Below, in pieces: positions 9,763 through 20,584 of a DNA stretch of 64,000 nt. The first letter of the stretch is position 1. Each line of letters begins with the position of its first letter. The notes beneath the pieces were generated by a model. That model searched no databases. It had not been told where the DNA came from and saw only the letters and a list, made by a program, of their open reading frames with translations. This DNA comes from Paroedura picta (taxonomy: Eukaryota; Chordata; Lepidosauria; Squamata; Gekkonidae), in NCBI RefSeq assembly GCF_049243985.1, contig NC_135369.1, positions 23,172,765 through 23,236,764 on the forward strand. Reading direction: 5' to 3'. A program made the translations under genes and the position numbers.

Positions 9763-10154
9763 CACTCTGACTCTACAAGTGGTCGTAGATGTACTTCCCA
9801 GGGAGTAGTGCGTCTTCATTGTAGGATCAGATGTTTAAAAGTGATGCTGAGAGAGAGAAAAGGGGGCTCCAAAAGTAGATGGTGTTTTTTTTTAGGGAGG
9901 CCTACCTTGTCTGGGCAAGGAAGAGGTGAAGGGAATGCTGGCTGACACAGCAATAGATGCGTGGGGCTTCTATCTGGAGACTTCTTCTCAGTTCTGCGCA
10001 CTATTGCTGAGGACAGATGTTTGTTGACTATGCCTTCCCTTCTGTGAAAGACCATAGATGAGGGCGAATCCTCCCTTGAAGCTCACAAGGAAGGCTTTGT
10101 GGCCCTGAGGCCTACGAGAACCAGGCAGGGGACAACCGCCTTCTGCTTCGGATC

Positions 10155-10245
10155 GAGGGCACACAGCTATGACCTATGAATTGACAGCCAGTCCTCCTGC
10201 TCTCTCCTGGCTGTCAGTTCTGTAGGGCACAAGTATGTCCCCCTC
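10155..10245 (+). ncRNA. MIR192: microRNA precursor mir-192 (mir-192/215 family)
   Basis: The mature 5p arm lies at 10169-10189. It contains TGACCTATGAATTGACAGCC, whose seed TGACCTA is that of the miR-192/215 family. The 3p arm (about 10211-10232, CTGTCAGTTCTGTAGGGCAC) pairs with it across a loop of about 15 nt. The outer stem GAGGG (10155-10159) pairs with CCCTC (10241-10245). The 3' end GACAGCC is that of miR-192, not miR-215 (GACAGAC). The first base is A, as in miR-215. Position next to mir-194 and upstream of EHD1 supports mir-192. An AATAAA at 10354-10359, about 110 nt past the hairpin, is a possible end of the primary transcript, which is inference only. Confidence 0.93.
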
Positions 10246-10621
10246 CATGACCAACACCAAGGAACTTTCGGTCTGGGAGGCAAGAAGCTGAAGGAGGGTA
10301 TTGCGCAGTAAGAGTGGGGAAGGGAAGGATAAATGGGAAAACAGAGGGCAGAGAATAAATGGTGTCTGAGGCGGGGGCAGAGCTTTTTCAAGGCAGAATC
10401 TCAAATGGTCTCCTTTGGATTTGAAAGGACACTTTGCAAAGCTGTACCTTACCTCAAACTCATCATGTTATTTCTTTCTTTCTTTAATGTGAAAGATTCA
10501 TAGTGTATTGCAATTTTTTTCCAGGAAAAATTCCAATCTCTCCTTGCCAAAGAGAGATGTCTTTGGCCAGGAAATTTCCCAGTTTGCTGAATCAAACCCT
10601 GATAATGCAGGTGACGGAACA

Positions 10622-10735
10622 CCTAGGGTTGCCAATTCTATTGGGAAATGCCTGTAGATTTTGGGGGGTGGAGATCTGTTCTAATTCAAGGATATTTCCA
10701 GGCCCCACCTGGAGGTTGGCATTCCTATTTTGCAT
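10622..10735 (+). repeat. GTTGCC-family repeat, short copy
   Basis: It begins CTAGGGTTGCCAATTC and ends CCCCACCTGGAGGTTGGCAT, with the middle mostly deleted. Both termini are retained, which helps define the ends of the family. Confidence 0.6.
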
Positions 10736-10775
10736 GGCCACTGAGCTCAGACCAGGGGCCACTATGTCCCCCAGA

Positions 10776-11475
10776 GAGCATTAACATCTAGCCAGCAAAA
10801 TCCGCTTAGGATCCCTGGCCCCAAAGAGATCGAACTGGCCTTGGCCCTTGGCCTTTTCAGCCTGGTGGAAAGCTCTGCCGACTGAGATCAGAGCCCTGCA
10901 GGGCTTGTGAGACACAGCTTTTCTGCCCGGCTATGGTTGAGGCCTAAAACCCTCTTAGAACCCACCAGCCAAGTTGCAATGGACTATCTTTGTAAGCCCC
11001 ACTGTCCCTCCCATGATAGGAGAGAGAGCAAATATTCAATATTCCGTTTGAATATAATTATGTAATAGGTAAAGGTAAAGGTATCCCCTGTGCAAGCACC
11101 GAGTCATGTCTGACCCTTGGGGTGATGCCCTCTAGCGTTTTCATGGCAGACTCAATACGGGGTGGTTTGCCAGTGCCTTCCCCAGTCATTACCATTTACC
11201 ACCCAGCAAGCTGGGTACTCATTTTACCCACCTCAGAAGGATGGAAGGCTGAGTCAACCTTGAGCCGGCTGCTGGGATTGAACTCCCAGCCTCATGGTCA
11301 GAGCTTCAGACAGCATTTCTGCTGCATTACCACTCTGCGCCACAAGAGGCTCATAATTATGTAATGCATGTATTTAAATTCATATATTTATACTAATTTT
11401 ATAGGCTTTACCCTACTGCAAACTGCCTGAGTCTCACGAGATAGGACGGTTAATAAATAAAATGATAATGAGAGA
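10776..11475 (+). mobile_element. L2/CR1-like LINE 3' end, interrupted by a SINE
   Basis: Part one (10776-11066) matches the coding tail seen at 842-1425 in reverse (GATCCCTGGCCCCAAAGAGA, GAGATCAGAGCCCTGCAGGG). Part two (11366-11475) is the 3' tail (CAAACTGCCTGAGTCTCACG, then TAATAAATAAAATGATAA). The Sauria-type SINE at 11067-11352 splits them, so the LINE is older. Confidence 0.6.
11067..11352 (-). mobile_element. Sauria-type SINE with 13-bp TSD
   Basis: This is a full-length copy on the minus strand. Read on plus it begins AGGTAAAGGTAAAGGTATCC and ends CACTCTGCGCCACAAGAGGC. The flanks are the exact 13-bp duplication ATAATTATGTAAT (11054-11066 and 11353-11365). It is young, given the intact duplication. 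Confidence 0.95.
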
Positions 11476-12323
11476 GGCAACCGTGGACACAGGACTGCCT
11501 GCTGCCTCCTCTCATGTCAGGTCCTTGGGCCATGTTCCTATGGGATCGCTGGCCCTCCACTTGTGGCTTGCTTTGCTTTTCTCCACAGTACTCAGGTAAC
11601 CATATCATCTAAATCTGCTAGTGAGGGGGTTTTATTTTTCATGCGGGGGCTCAGTGCTGCAGGGAAGATGATGGGTACGGGTGTGCTTGTGGAGGGCTTT
11701 CTGCTTTGACAGAACTCATACAAAAGGGAGTTCCCATTCCCAATCTGAGATCTAAAAGCCAGCTAATGCCACAGTTTGCAACAATTCCAAAGCAAGTTTC
11801 CACATATGCCAAAACTGGAGAAGGAGTCACGGCTTCCAGAATGGGGGAAGCCATGCAAAAGCTTTGTCTCCTCCTCCTCGGGAAAACAGGTCATCCTCAT
11901 AACGTCTACAGCCTATTGGAGATCCTTCAGGTTCCCTCGACCGGCCCCATCTCTGTTTTCTTGAGCAACACTGCCCGAATCCCCCAGGTGGCGCTCTCGG
12001 CTCTTTACTGAAGTCCTCCAGAGCAGAGTGTCCCACAACTTCCCTCAACAATGTAAGAGTTTCTTGGGGGTGAGTTTTGCCCCATGGCTGCTTCCAGCTG
12101 CCCCATGCTGCTTCCACATAGGGGCATGGAAAGGCACTCTGCTGTGGAAGCAGTGGGATAAGCGGATAGAGACAGCATCCCCATGACCTGGCAAATCCCT
12201 GTTCTCCCATCTCACCTGAGCTGCAATTAAAAGGACTCCACAGCCCAGCCGAGAACTGGGGGAAATCCCATGAAAGGGTTGCAAAGGAAGCTCTGAGGAC
12301 AGCCCTTTGTCCTCATGCACATA
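11476..12323. other. Unassigned intergenic sequence
   Basis: I see no gene, recognised repeat or conserved hairpin. Open frames at 11706-12011 (+) and 11827-12210 (-) overlap each other and resemble nothing known. Confidence 0.35.
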
Positions 12324-12324
12324 C

Positions 12325-12537
<213 letters not shown>

Positions 12538-12875
12538 TTGTTCCTTCCCCTCTGTTCCAGAGCTAATCCCTGGGACAGCAGGCCACTCCCCTGAGCCGTC
12601 TGGAACTCTGTCCTGATCAAAGGACTGCCAGCCTCCACGAGGGCAGCTGGAGATCCACTAGATTATGACTGATCTGCAGACTATACAGATAGTTTGTCGT
12701 TGTGGCAAGCCAGGTTTGAGTCCCCACTTCTCCACCACATGCAGCAGGCTGGGTGACCTTGAGCTCATCACAGCCCTGATAGTGCTGTTCTCACAGAGCA
12801 ATCCTGTCAGAGCTCTCCCACCTACCTCACAGGGCATCTGTTGTGTGGAGAGGAAGGAAAGGCGATTGTAAACTG

Positions 12876-13164
12876 AGAGCCAGTTTGGTGTAGTGGTTAG
12901 GAGTGCGGACTTCTAATCTGGCATGCCGGGTTCGATTCTGCGCTCCCCCACATGCAACCAGCTGGGTGACCTTGGGCTCGCCACGGCGCTGATAAAATTG
13001 TTCTGACCGGGCAGTGATATCAGCGCTCTCTCAGCCTCACCCACCCCACAGGGTGTCTGTTGTGGGGAGAGGAATGGGAAGGCGACTGTAAGCCGCTTTG
13101 AGCCTCCTTCGGGTAGGGAAAAGCGGCATATAAGAACCAACTCTTCTTCTTCTTCTTCTTCTTC
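12876..13164 (+). mobile_element. tRNA-derived SINE family A, full length, nested
   Basis: It runs from AGAGCCAGTTTGGTGTAGTG through GGGTTCGATTCTGCG to CGGCATATAAGAACCAACTC and a CTT-repeat tail. It is flanked by the exact 7-bp duplication TAAACTG (12869-12875 and 13165-13171) inside an older copy of the same family. Confidence 0.95.
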
Positions 13165-13206
13165 TAAACTGCTTTGAGATATCTTCGGGCAATGAAAAGT
13201 GTAGTA

Positions 13207-13501
13207 AAGGTAAAGGTTAAGGTAAAGGTATCCCCTGTCCAAGCACCAAGTCACGTCTGACCCTTGGGGTGACGCCCTCTAGAGTTTTCATGGCAGACTC
13301 AATACGGGGTGGTTTGCCAGTGCCTTCCCCAGTCATTACCATTTACCCCCCAACAAGCTGGGTACTCATTTTACCAACCTCGGAAGGATGGAAGGATGAG
13401 TCAACCTTGAGCCGGCTGCTGGGATTGAACTCCCAGCCTCATGGGCAGGAAGCTTCAGACAGCATGTCAGCTGCCTTACTACCCTGCGCACCAAGAGGCT
13501 C
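13207..13501 (-). mobile_element. Sauria-type SINE, full length, nested
   Basis: It is reverse-oriented, from AAGGTTAAGGTAAAGGTATC to CACCAAGAGGCTC. It is inserted in the tail of the outer family A SINE with a 15-bp duplication (13192-13206 and 13502-13516) matching at 13 of 15 positions. Confidence 0.9.
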
Positions 13502-13835
13502 ATGAAAAGCGTGGTACAAAAACCTAGTTCTTCTTATAGCCCGAGCTTCATACCTGGCCCTTGAATTAAGCTCTACCCCCTTTGCCTCTGTTCTCTGCCT
13601 TGCCTTGAAACACCTCGGCCCAGAGAATGGTTGTACTTCTACCTGGGCTGCTTCACTGCCTCCACAGCCTTTGAGCATCCCTGGGCCAGCCAGCAAATAC
13701 TGTGCTGCTGCAGTTACTGCACCATTCTCCCCACCTTGGTCCACCAGGTGACTCTTGCTGCAGGACCCAAGGGCCTTCCCTGTAGCTTGCTCCTGGGAAG
13801 CCTGCCACAATGGAGGAGGAGGAGGAAGAGGAGGA

Positions 13836-14048
13836 GGAGAAAGTGTTTTTATTATACCCTGCTTTTTGCTACCAGAAGGAGTCCCAAAGTGGTTTACACC
13901 TTTCCCCTCCTCTTGCCATAACAGACACCCTGGGAGGTAGGTGAGGCTGAGAGAGCTCAGCCCAAGGTCACACAGTTGGCTTCATGTAGAGGACTGGGGA
14001 ATCAAACCTGGTTCTCCAGATTAGAGGTGGCCGTTCTTAACCACTATG
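13836..14048 (-). mobile_element. tRNA-derived SINE family A, diverged
   Basis: Reverse orientation shows CCAGAAGGAGTCCCAAAGTG, GAGGTAGGTGAGGCTGAGAG and CAAGGTCACACAGTTGGC. A GGA-rich purine tract (13812-13840) replaces the usual tail. The copy is followed directly by a short foldback hAT remnant (14048-14126, ending CTTGGCCACACCTGCA). Confidence 0.65.
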
Positions 14049-14485
14049 GTGGCCAAACTGATGTCCATGGACTACAATTATTTGTCCATGAACATCTGGA
14101 GAGCCCCAGCTTGGCCACACCTGCACTATACCATGCAGTCCATGCACTGGTGGATGACCTTGGAGTGAGCCCACATTACAGCCACGGAACTAATTGCAGC
14201 CACTGTGAGTCAGGAGACTTAGGAGAAGGAGCCTGTGATTTGACCAAACAGATAACAAAACCAATTCTGTTTAAGATGGTCTGCCTGTTTCATCAGTTCA
14301 AATGAAGCAGAGTGTAGCAGCTGCCAGATTCATCGGTGCAAAGAAAGGTAAGGTCTCAAATAACTCTAGAGTTACATCTGGGCCCAACAGATGTGCAAGC
14401 AATCATCACCTCAAATTGGGGAATGAGCTCATGCTAGGGCAGCACTTCCATGCAGGTAAGAGAGAGGCCAAAGTGGTGGCATGGG

Positions 14486-14771
14486 AGAAGAAGAAGAAGA
14501 AGAAGAAGAGTTGGTTCTTATATGCCGCTTTTCCCTACCCGAAGGAGGCTCAAAGCGGCTTACAGTCGCCTTCCCATTCCTCTCCCCACAACAGACACCC
14601 TGTGGGGTAGGTGAGGCTGAGAGAGCCCTGATATCACTGCTCGATCAGAACAGTTTTATCAGTGCCGTGGCGAGCCCAAGGTCACCCAACTGGTTGCATG
14701 TGGAGGAGCATAAAATTGAACCCGGCATGCCAGATTAGAAGTCCGCACTCCTAACCACTACACCAAACTGG
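14486..14771 (-). mobile_element. tRNA-derived SINE family A, full length
   Basis: Read on plus it starts with AAG repeats and GAGTTGGTTCTTATATGCCG. It passes through GAGAGCCCTGATATCACTGC and ends with the head CTAACCACTACACCAAACTG. It closely resembles the copies at 12876 and 23098. Confidence 0.9.
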
Positions 14772-15215
14772 GACCCCCTGTCTTCTGGTTCTGTCCCTCC
14801 CACCCACAAGAGAGCTCGTTGGCCGAGTGATTAGGCCACAGGGCTCCACAAACTGATGAAAGTGCAGTGAAAGCTTTGTCCAGGAATTAACAGACTTGAT
14901 AGAGTAGAGATAGAGGAAGATTCCTGCTGATAGTTAGGGAACTTTGGAGAAGAAGCAGAACAAGATCCTAAAAGGTAGACAATGAGAAGGAGCTGACCTC
15001 ACTACCCTATCTAACTGGCCTTACCTTTTGCTGCCCTTTTGCTCCTCCTTTCCTTAATTTCCTTCCTTTTTCTCCCCAACAACCCTGTGTGAGAGACAAT
15101 ACCAGCTTCTAGGCCTTTGGTGGGTGGGGGTATCATGTTGGCCCCTGTGGGAAAGAGGAAGCTGGACTAGGGCTTGTCTTATGTTCTTCTTGGTCTTTGC
15201 ACATCTCTAGAAATG
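14772..15215. other. Unassigned intergenic sequence
   Basis: I recognise no gene or repeat in this stretch. Confidence 0.35.
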
Positions 15216-15472
15216 GGGTTGGGCACTTCAGTATGCAGAATTCCAGGAGATTCTGGGCGGTGCTTGGGGGAATCAGAGTCTGAGGAATGGAGACAGCTCA
15301 GCAGGGATATGATGTCACTCTAGGATTGCTGTTCCTCCTAGCCTTTATGATATACCATAGACTCTGTTCTCTGAAGCTTCCATTTCCTCTCAGGAATCTG
15401 ATCTCTCTGGTTTGTAGAGCAGCTGCAGTTCTTATAGAATGCCTAGCCCCACCTTGGGGCTGGTAACCCTTT
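15216..15472 (+). repeat. GTTGCC-family repeat, copy with internal expansion
   Basis: It starts GGGGTTGGGCACTTCAG and ends CCCCACCTTGGGGCTGGTAA, with AGGAATCTGATCTCTCTGGT inside. It is longer than other copies, probably because of local duplications. Confidence 0.5.
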
Positions 15473-16746
15473 CCAGGAATCTGTGCTCAAGCCCCACCGA
15501 TGATGTCACAGAGCTGAAACTGCAAGGATGGTGAGATGCCAAAGAGGACAGGGCTCTGTCCAATTCATTCTCAATGGTGGTGGAGGGCTGGGTGGATAAT
15601 AATTAACAATGAAAAGGGAACACTCTGGCCTGCAGCCCGGAATCTCCCCAGCTCTGAGAAAGGTAAAGTTCCCTTACCAGACCCAGTTCCTATTGTCTGG
15701 ATGCTGCCCTTTCACTGGAGAGGACAAAGTGCTGCTGAGCTCAGATTCCTTTGAAGTCCTCCAGCCAACAGGAAAGATTCCTAGCAGCTGTTTCCTTCCC
15801 TCCGAGTGAGCCAGATTCTTTGGATGGCTAAGCAGGCAGCCCTCTCTGGCATTGTGCCAGTTTTCTGAGGCAGGATGAAGGCTTTCTGGTCTAGCCAAGG
15901 AGCACCAAGGAACATGACTGAATCTACCTTGACTAGGGCTTTCTATTTTATTTATTCATAAATCATTTTTACAAGGGCTGATTCTGCACTTACTTTGTTT
16001 TTTCCGTTGTGGATTCTGCTGAACTCAGATCGATTTGAACTCGAGTCTTCCTCTTTCGTTCCCCCTCCCCATTGGACCAGAAAAGTGTTCTGCACATGGT
16101 TAGGGAAGGTCAGAGCAGGGAGGGGAGACAAGTGCGGAAGGAGCCTCTTTTCTTGAGGGGGGGATAGGATTGGAGACAGCAGAGGAGGGGGGAATACAAG
16201 AGGCAAATCTCTGATGAGAGAAGTTAGGGCTTCTGGGGCACAGTTACTTTAAGACAAGCCTTGCAACTGGGAACCAGAAAGTCTTTGAACTGACACCCTG
16301 GCCAATCAGGGAAGACTGCTTTGCTATGAGTGGAGAAGAGAGTTAATTCGCAAAAAGCAGAAATTTGCACACTGATGTCAATTTTTCAAATATCGAGGCT
16401 TATATCCACTTCTGAATATTGCAGGGGAAAGGTAGGGTCACTCTGGATCAATCATGCATGTTGTAGAGGGAAAGCTTAAAGAGCCCCAAATCAAAATGGG
16501 AATCGAATTCAGTAGAGACGGGAGCGATTTATTCGAGCTGGCAGTGGGTAAAAAGCCCCATGCAGACTACACCAAGGTTGCAGATGAGGTTTACAATATT
16601 AAACCAGTGAGGTTTTTTTAAAGTGCTGGTACTCACATGTTAGGCCAAGGTCTATCAATTTGCCACTCAGGACTTGGGAGAGTACTGATGAGTACCACCA
16701 TACATACAAACACACACACAAACTGATTGTAATCATCAAAAATTAG
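15473..16746. other. Unassigned intergenic sequence
   Basis: I see no gene. No recognised repeat apart from a short AT-rich run near 15940-15965 and a CA run near 16709-16720. Confidence 0.35.
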
Positions 16747-16935
16747 TAGAAAAGAACAAATGTCCAGTAGCATCTTAAAGACTACTAAAATTTGAGACAA
16801 CCTATGAACTTTCATGAGTCATTACCTTGAATCAAACTTTGTTGGTCTTGGAAGTGCCCCTGGACTTTGTTCTACATATTTTGTTAGGGTTTAAGGTTCT
16901 ACTCTCGCTCCTTTCTACTGCTACAGGCTAATGTG
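16747..16935. repeat. Foldback repeat, TTAAAGAC family, diverged copy
   Basis: The left part has CCAGTAGCATCTTAAAGACT. The right part has the inverted counterpart CTTTGTTGGTCTTGGAAGTG followed by CCCCTGGACTTTGTTCTAC. Related copies lie near 33.3, 41.3, 49.4 and 53.7 kb. I cannot assign the family. Confidence 0.5.
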
Positions 16936-17266
16936 GCTGCCCACCTTGATAAAACAAACTAAAACCCTGAAACTTATACAAAATTGAACTCAATAGAATT
17001 TGAACCACAGGCACAACTAAAACAACTCAGAGCTCTGAGAATTCAAAAGAGGTGGAAGCAACACACACACACCCATTCTAAGACTCCAGTGTGACTTGCT
17101 GGCTGACATCCTGACATTTAGGTCAGGGTTTATGATGGGGTTGCACTATCATCATCATCAGGAAAAATAAAAGCAAAGTGGAAAAGCACATTTAAATGCA
17201 CCTGTACCCCCTACGTGTCGAAAGGGAGGGCGGTCCACAGCTCAGAGGCAGCAATAAGGCTTCATT

Positions 17267-17577
17267 AGAATAATAGAATAATAGAGTTGGAGGGGACCTC
17301 CTGGGTCATCTAGTTCATCCCCCTGCACCATGCAGGACACTCACAACCCTATTGCTCATCTACTGTAACCTGCCACCCCCTTCAACACAGAATCAGCCTC
17401 TCCATCAGATGGCTATCCAGCCTCTGTATAAAAATTTCCAAAGATGGAGAACCCACCACCTCCCGAGGAAACCTATTCCACTGAGGAACCGCTCTAACTG
17501 TCAGGAACTTCTTCCGGATGTTTAGATGGAATTTCTTTTGAATTAATTTCATCCCATTAATTCTGGTCCGTCACTCT
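17267..17577 (-). mobile_element. CR1 LINE 3' fragment
   Basis: On the plus strand the tail reads AGAATAATAGAATAATAGAG, followed by GGTCATCTAGTTCATCCCCC and GGAACTTCTTCCGGATGTTT, the reversed CR1 3' UTR. It extends further into the element than most copies here. The sequence to about 17800 resembles another degraded LINE segment. Confidence 0.85.
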
Positions 17578-17965
17578 GAGGCAAGACAGAACAATTAACT
17601 GGCCTCCCTGATCCCTAGGCCAGGAGCATTGTGTGGGACCAGATGCTCCCTGAGATGGAGGCCTAGGCCAATTAGGGCCGCAAAGACCATAGCCACCGGC
17701 ACCTTGAATTTTACCCATAGACAAAACAGGTAGCCATTGTTGTAAAGTGGATATGACACAGTCTTCTTGACCACGGAGGCCAGCATGGCCACGGTGTTTC
17801 AAAATGCCTTGGAGGAGGCCTCTCTCAGAGCTGCCTCTGGGTTACTGGAGAAAGTCTGGGACATTCCCAAGTGATGAGCTAACTACAGCAGCAAGGAGCC
17901 AATGTCTTTTGGCGGAATAGGAAATATCTCTGAAACAAATACCTCTGAACTCACAAGAGTGTCTC

Positions 17966-18205
17966 ACCCAGCTTGGTTAGGAGTGCAGACTTCTAATCTG
18001 GCAAGCTGGGTTTGATTCCCCACTTCTCCCCCACATGCAGCCGGCTTGGTGACCTTGGGCTCGTCACAGCACTGATAAAGCTGTTCCGACCAAGCAGTGA
18101 TATCAGGGCTCTCTCAGCCTCACCCACCTCACAGGGTGTCTGTTGTGGGGAGAGGAAAGGGAAGGCGATTGGAAGCTGCTTTGAGACTCCTTCTCCTCCT
18201 CTTCA
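17966..18205 (+). mobile_element. tRNA-derived SINE family A
   Basis: The head CAGCTTGGTTAGGAGTGCAG has lost a few bases of the A box. GGTTTGATTCCCC is the B box. The body is complete to GCTGCTTTGAGACTCCTTCT. Confidence 0.8.
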
Positions 18206-19890
18206 GTCCTGAGGGACCCCAGATTGCTCCTGTGAATGTCCATCCAGTAATTTTCCTCCAATGAGTCTACATACCCAAAGAGCTTGCCAGCCAAAAGGCT
18301 GGTAAAGCTGCCTACCTGCCCCACGCTCCCACTTTGTTTGCCACAGCTCCAAGCTACATCTGGGAAATCATCCACCAGAAAGCAAGGAGGCCTCTGAACC
18401 CAGAGGTGAACGCACCTTCATTTCAGAAGGCTTGACAGTAATGGCATTGAAATTGGCCATTTTTTCACGCAGGAAAGCTCTCAACAATTTGCCAACACAC
18501 ACACACCTGCCGCTGCGCCTCTAATATTAATCTTACGGTTAACCCAGGACCTCTCCAACTGCATGTTGGCTGAAAACAATACACTGGGCTATTTTATTTG
18601 GCATGGCAGCTCCCTGTCCCATCTCCAAAGCAGGGGTGTGGTTAAGCTAGGATGTGCTCCTGACATCACTAAAGCAGGCTTTTTAGTCCCTTACTGCCAT
18701 GTAAAGATATATAAATAAGAACTATATACAACATATGCAATGCATCTATCCAAGTAGAGCTCTATTTTTTGCTTTCTCCCCTTGGTACTTGGCCCAAAAA
18801 GGTTGCCTACTCCTGCTATAGTCATACCTTCTGGGGAAAATGACAATTTTGGACAATTAAAAAAAGGTTGTATACCTTGATAGCTGTGGGCCTTGCAGGA
18901 CTATGGTGCAGAGGGCAGCTCAATCAGCATGTATCCCATCTTAGCTTTCTCCCTCATGCACAAGCAGCATCTGTTAGATCTAATCTGCTGTGCTTTTATG
19001 TGTGTGTGTATGTGTATGCAGTTAACATTTGTATTCTGCCTCTGAATGGTTTGGGGAGCTATTCCCCAATAAAATATTAATAAAAAGCAATGCTTATTGA
19101 AATAATTTACACCCCACTTTTTTCCCCAGTTGGAGTCAAACTGGTTTACGATGTGACTCTCCCTCTTTCCATTTTGACTTATAGGATGGTCATTGTTGGC
19201 TCAGGAAGGACATGGACTCAATCTTTTGGCTTTTAGAACAGGCCACAGCTTTATTAACAAGTTTAACACAGAAGTGTTGGCCAGGCAAGGGGGGGGGTGA
19301 GAGCCTGCATAACGTGATCAGCTGACCACTCAGTACCTTAACCAAAATGCCCCCCTAGATAGTCTGCATTGTTCTCCTGCTGACTCCAGGCCCTTGCCGT
19401 TGGGTTCTTTACCCAGGGAGATGTACCACCTGGGGTGCCACTGGAGGTGTAAACCTCCATTGGCCCACCCCAGGCCATCTGGCCCTGCAAACCGTTTTCC
19501 ATTCCCCATTTGGGTTGGTCCAGTTTGCAGCTTGCCACCTCACTGGAGGCCCCTCTGCAGCAGAGTCAGGTCTCCTTGACTTCCTCAACCAAAGCGGGCT
19601 CCTCCCCCTGCCCTATTCTGCCACCAGAATGGGGCCGTCCGGCCCTGTTCCCGCCAGCATTTAAAATTCCAGGAAATCCCCAGTCCTCTGGTTGGCACCC
19701 TTACCTGAGTAAGAGTGAGATTAAAATCTTAAATCCCAGTCCATCCTGGGGCAGTAGTGTAAAGTTAAGAGTAATTGCTGGTAGCCTGGCTTTAGGCTAA
19801 TGGCTTATTTATTTCTTAGCATGATGCTGGTTGAGGGTTTGTTATCTCTGCATAGACCTCCAGGAAAAAATATATATTCTCAGTGTTCCA
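18206..19890. other. Unassigned intergenic sequence
   Basis: I see no gene. Minor features are a CA run near 18497-18507 and a GTTGCC-like end near 19660-19705 (AAATTCCAGGAAATCCCCAG, GGTTGGCACCC). Confidence 0.35.
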
Positions 19891-19892
19891 TT

Positions 19893-20098
19893 TAGGGATG
19901 CCAGCCTCTAGGTGGGACCTGAGGATCCCCCAGAATCACAGCTCATTTCCAGACGACATAGTTCAGTTCCCCTGGAGAAAATGGATGCTTTGGAGGGTGG
20001 TCTCCGTGGCCTTGTACCCCATGGAGGTCCCTGTTGTCCCCAGACTTCATCCCAAAATCTCCTGGAGTTTCCTAACTTGGATCTGGCAACCCTAACTC
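19893..20098 (-). repeat. GTTGCC-family repeat, reverse copy
   Basis: On plus it begins GGGATGCCAGCCTCTAGGTG and contains TTCAGTTCCCCTGGAGAAAA. It ends TGGATCTGGCAACCCTAA, the inverted form of the forward copies' start. Confidence 0.65.
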
Positions 20099-20199
20099 CA
20101 CTTCTGCTAAACTACTTTATATAGTATCTCTTTCATCCAGATCAAATGTAGACGCTTGGTGGCTCAGAAAAGTTAACTCAGGGCTCATATCCCCTAGAG

Positions 20200-20331
20200 C
20201 AGGGGTAGTCAACCTGTGGTCCTCCAGATGTTCGTGGACTACAATTCCCATGAGCCCCTGCCAGTGTTCCCAGGGGCTCATGGGAATTGTAGTCCATGAA
20301 CATCTGAAGGACCACAGGTTGACTACCCCTG
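20200..20331. mobile_element. Foldback hAT MITE with exact 8-bp TSD, nested
   Basis: The near-perfect palindrome CAGGGGTAGTCAACCTGTGG..TTGACTACCCCTG is flanked by the exact 8-bp duplication CCCTAGAG (20192-20199 and 20332-20339). The target is a GTTGCC-family copy whose remainder continues at 20332-20456, so that family predates this insertion. Confidence 0.95.
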
Positions 20332-20456
20332 CCCTAGAGAAAACAGCAACTTTGGAGGGTGGACTGTATGTCATCGAACCCAACTGAGGTCCATCCCCAG
20401 GCTCCGTCCCCAGATCTCCAGGAATTCCCCAACCTTTAGTTGGCAACCTTAACTAT
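20332..20456 (-). repeat. GTTGCC-family repeat, remainder split by a hAT MITE
   Basis: AGAGAAAACAGCAACTTTGG, GGTGGACTGTATGTCATCG and the terminal TTTAGTTGGCAACCTTAA match the reverse orientation of the family. Confidence 0.55.
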
Positions 20457-20584
20457 GTTAGCAAAAGTTGTGACTCCCCTCTCAATTATAGGAGTTAGCT
20501 AGCTAACTAATTTAATTAGCATGCTAGTTAGGAATTGGGCTATTATATTTTCTTCATTAGATCCAAATGTGACTTAATTGTCTT

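Larger units (their letters stand above)
9066..10154. other. Spacer between mir-194 and mir-192
   Basis: The spacer is about 1.1 kb, against a spacing of a few hundred bases or less in mammals (from memory). Much of the extra length is the pair of SINE fragments at 9405-9760. The remainder has no recognisable gene. Both hairpins are on the same strand with no intervening strong polyadenylation signal, so one primary transcript is plausible. Confidence 0.5.
12703..13538 (+). mobile_element. Host SINE (family A) carrying two nested SINEs
   Basis: The outer copy is read in three pieces: 12703-12875, 13165-13206 and 13502-13538. Their joins are continuous in the family consensus (GATTGTAAACTG, then CTTTGAGATATCTTCGGG, then AAAGCGTGGTACAAAAACC). 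Both insertions have direct repeats, so the outer SINE is the oldest of the three. Confidence 0.85.
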
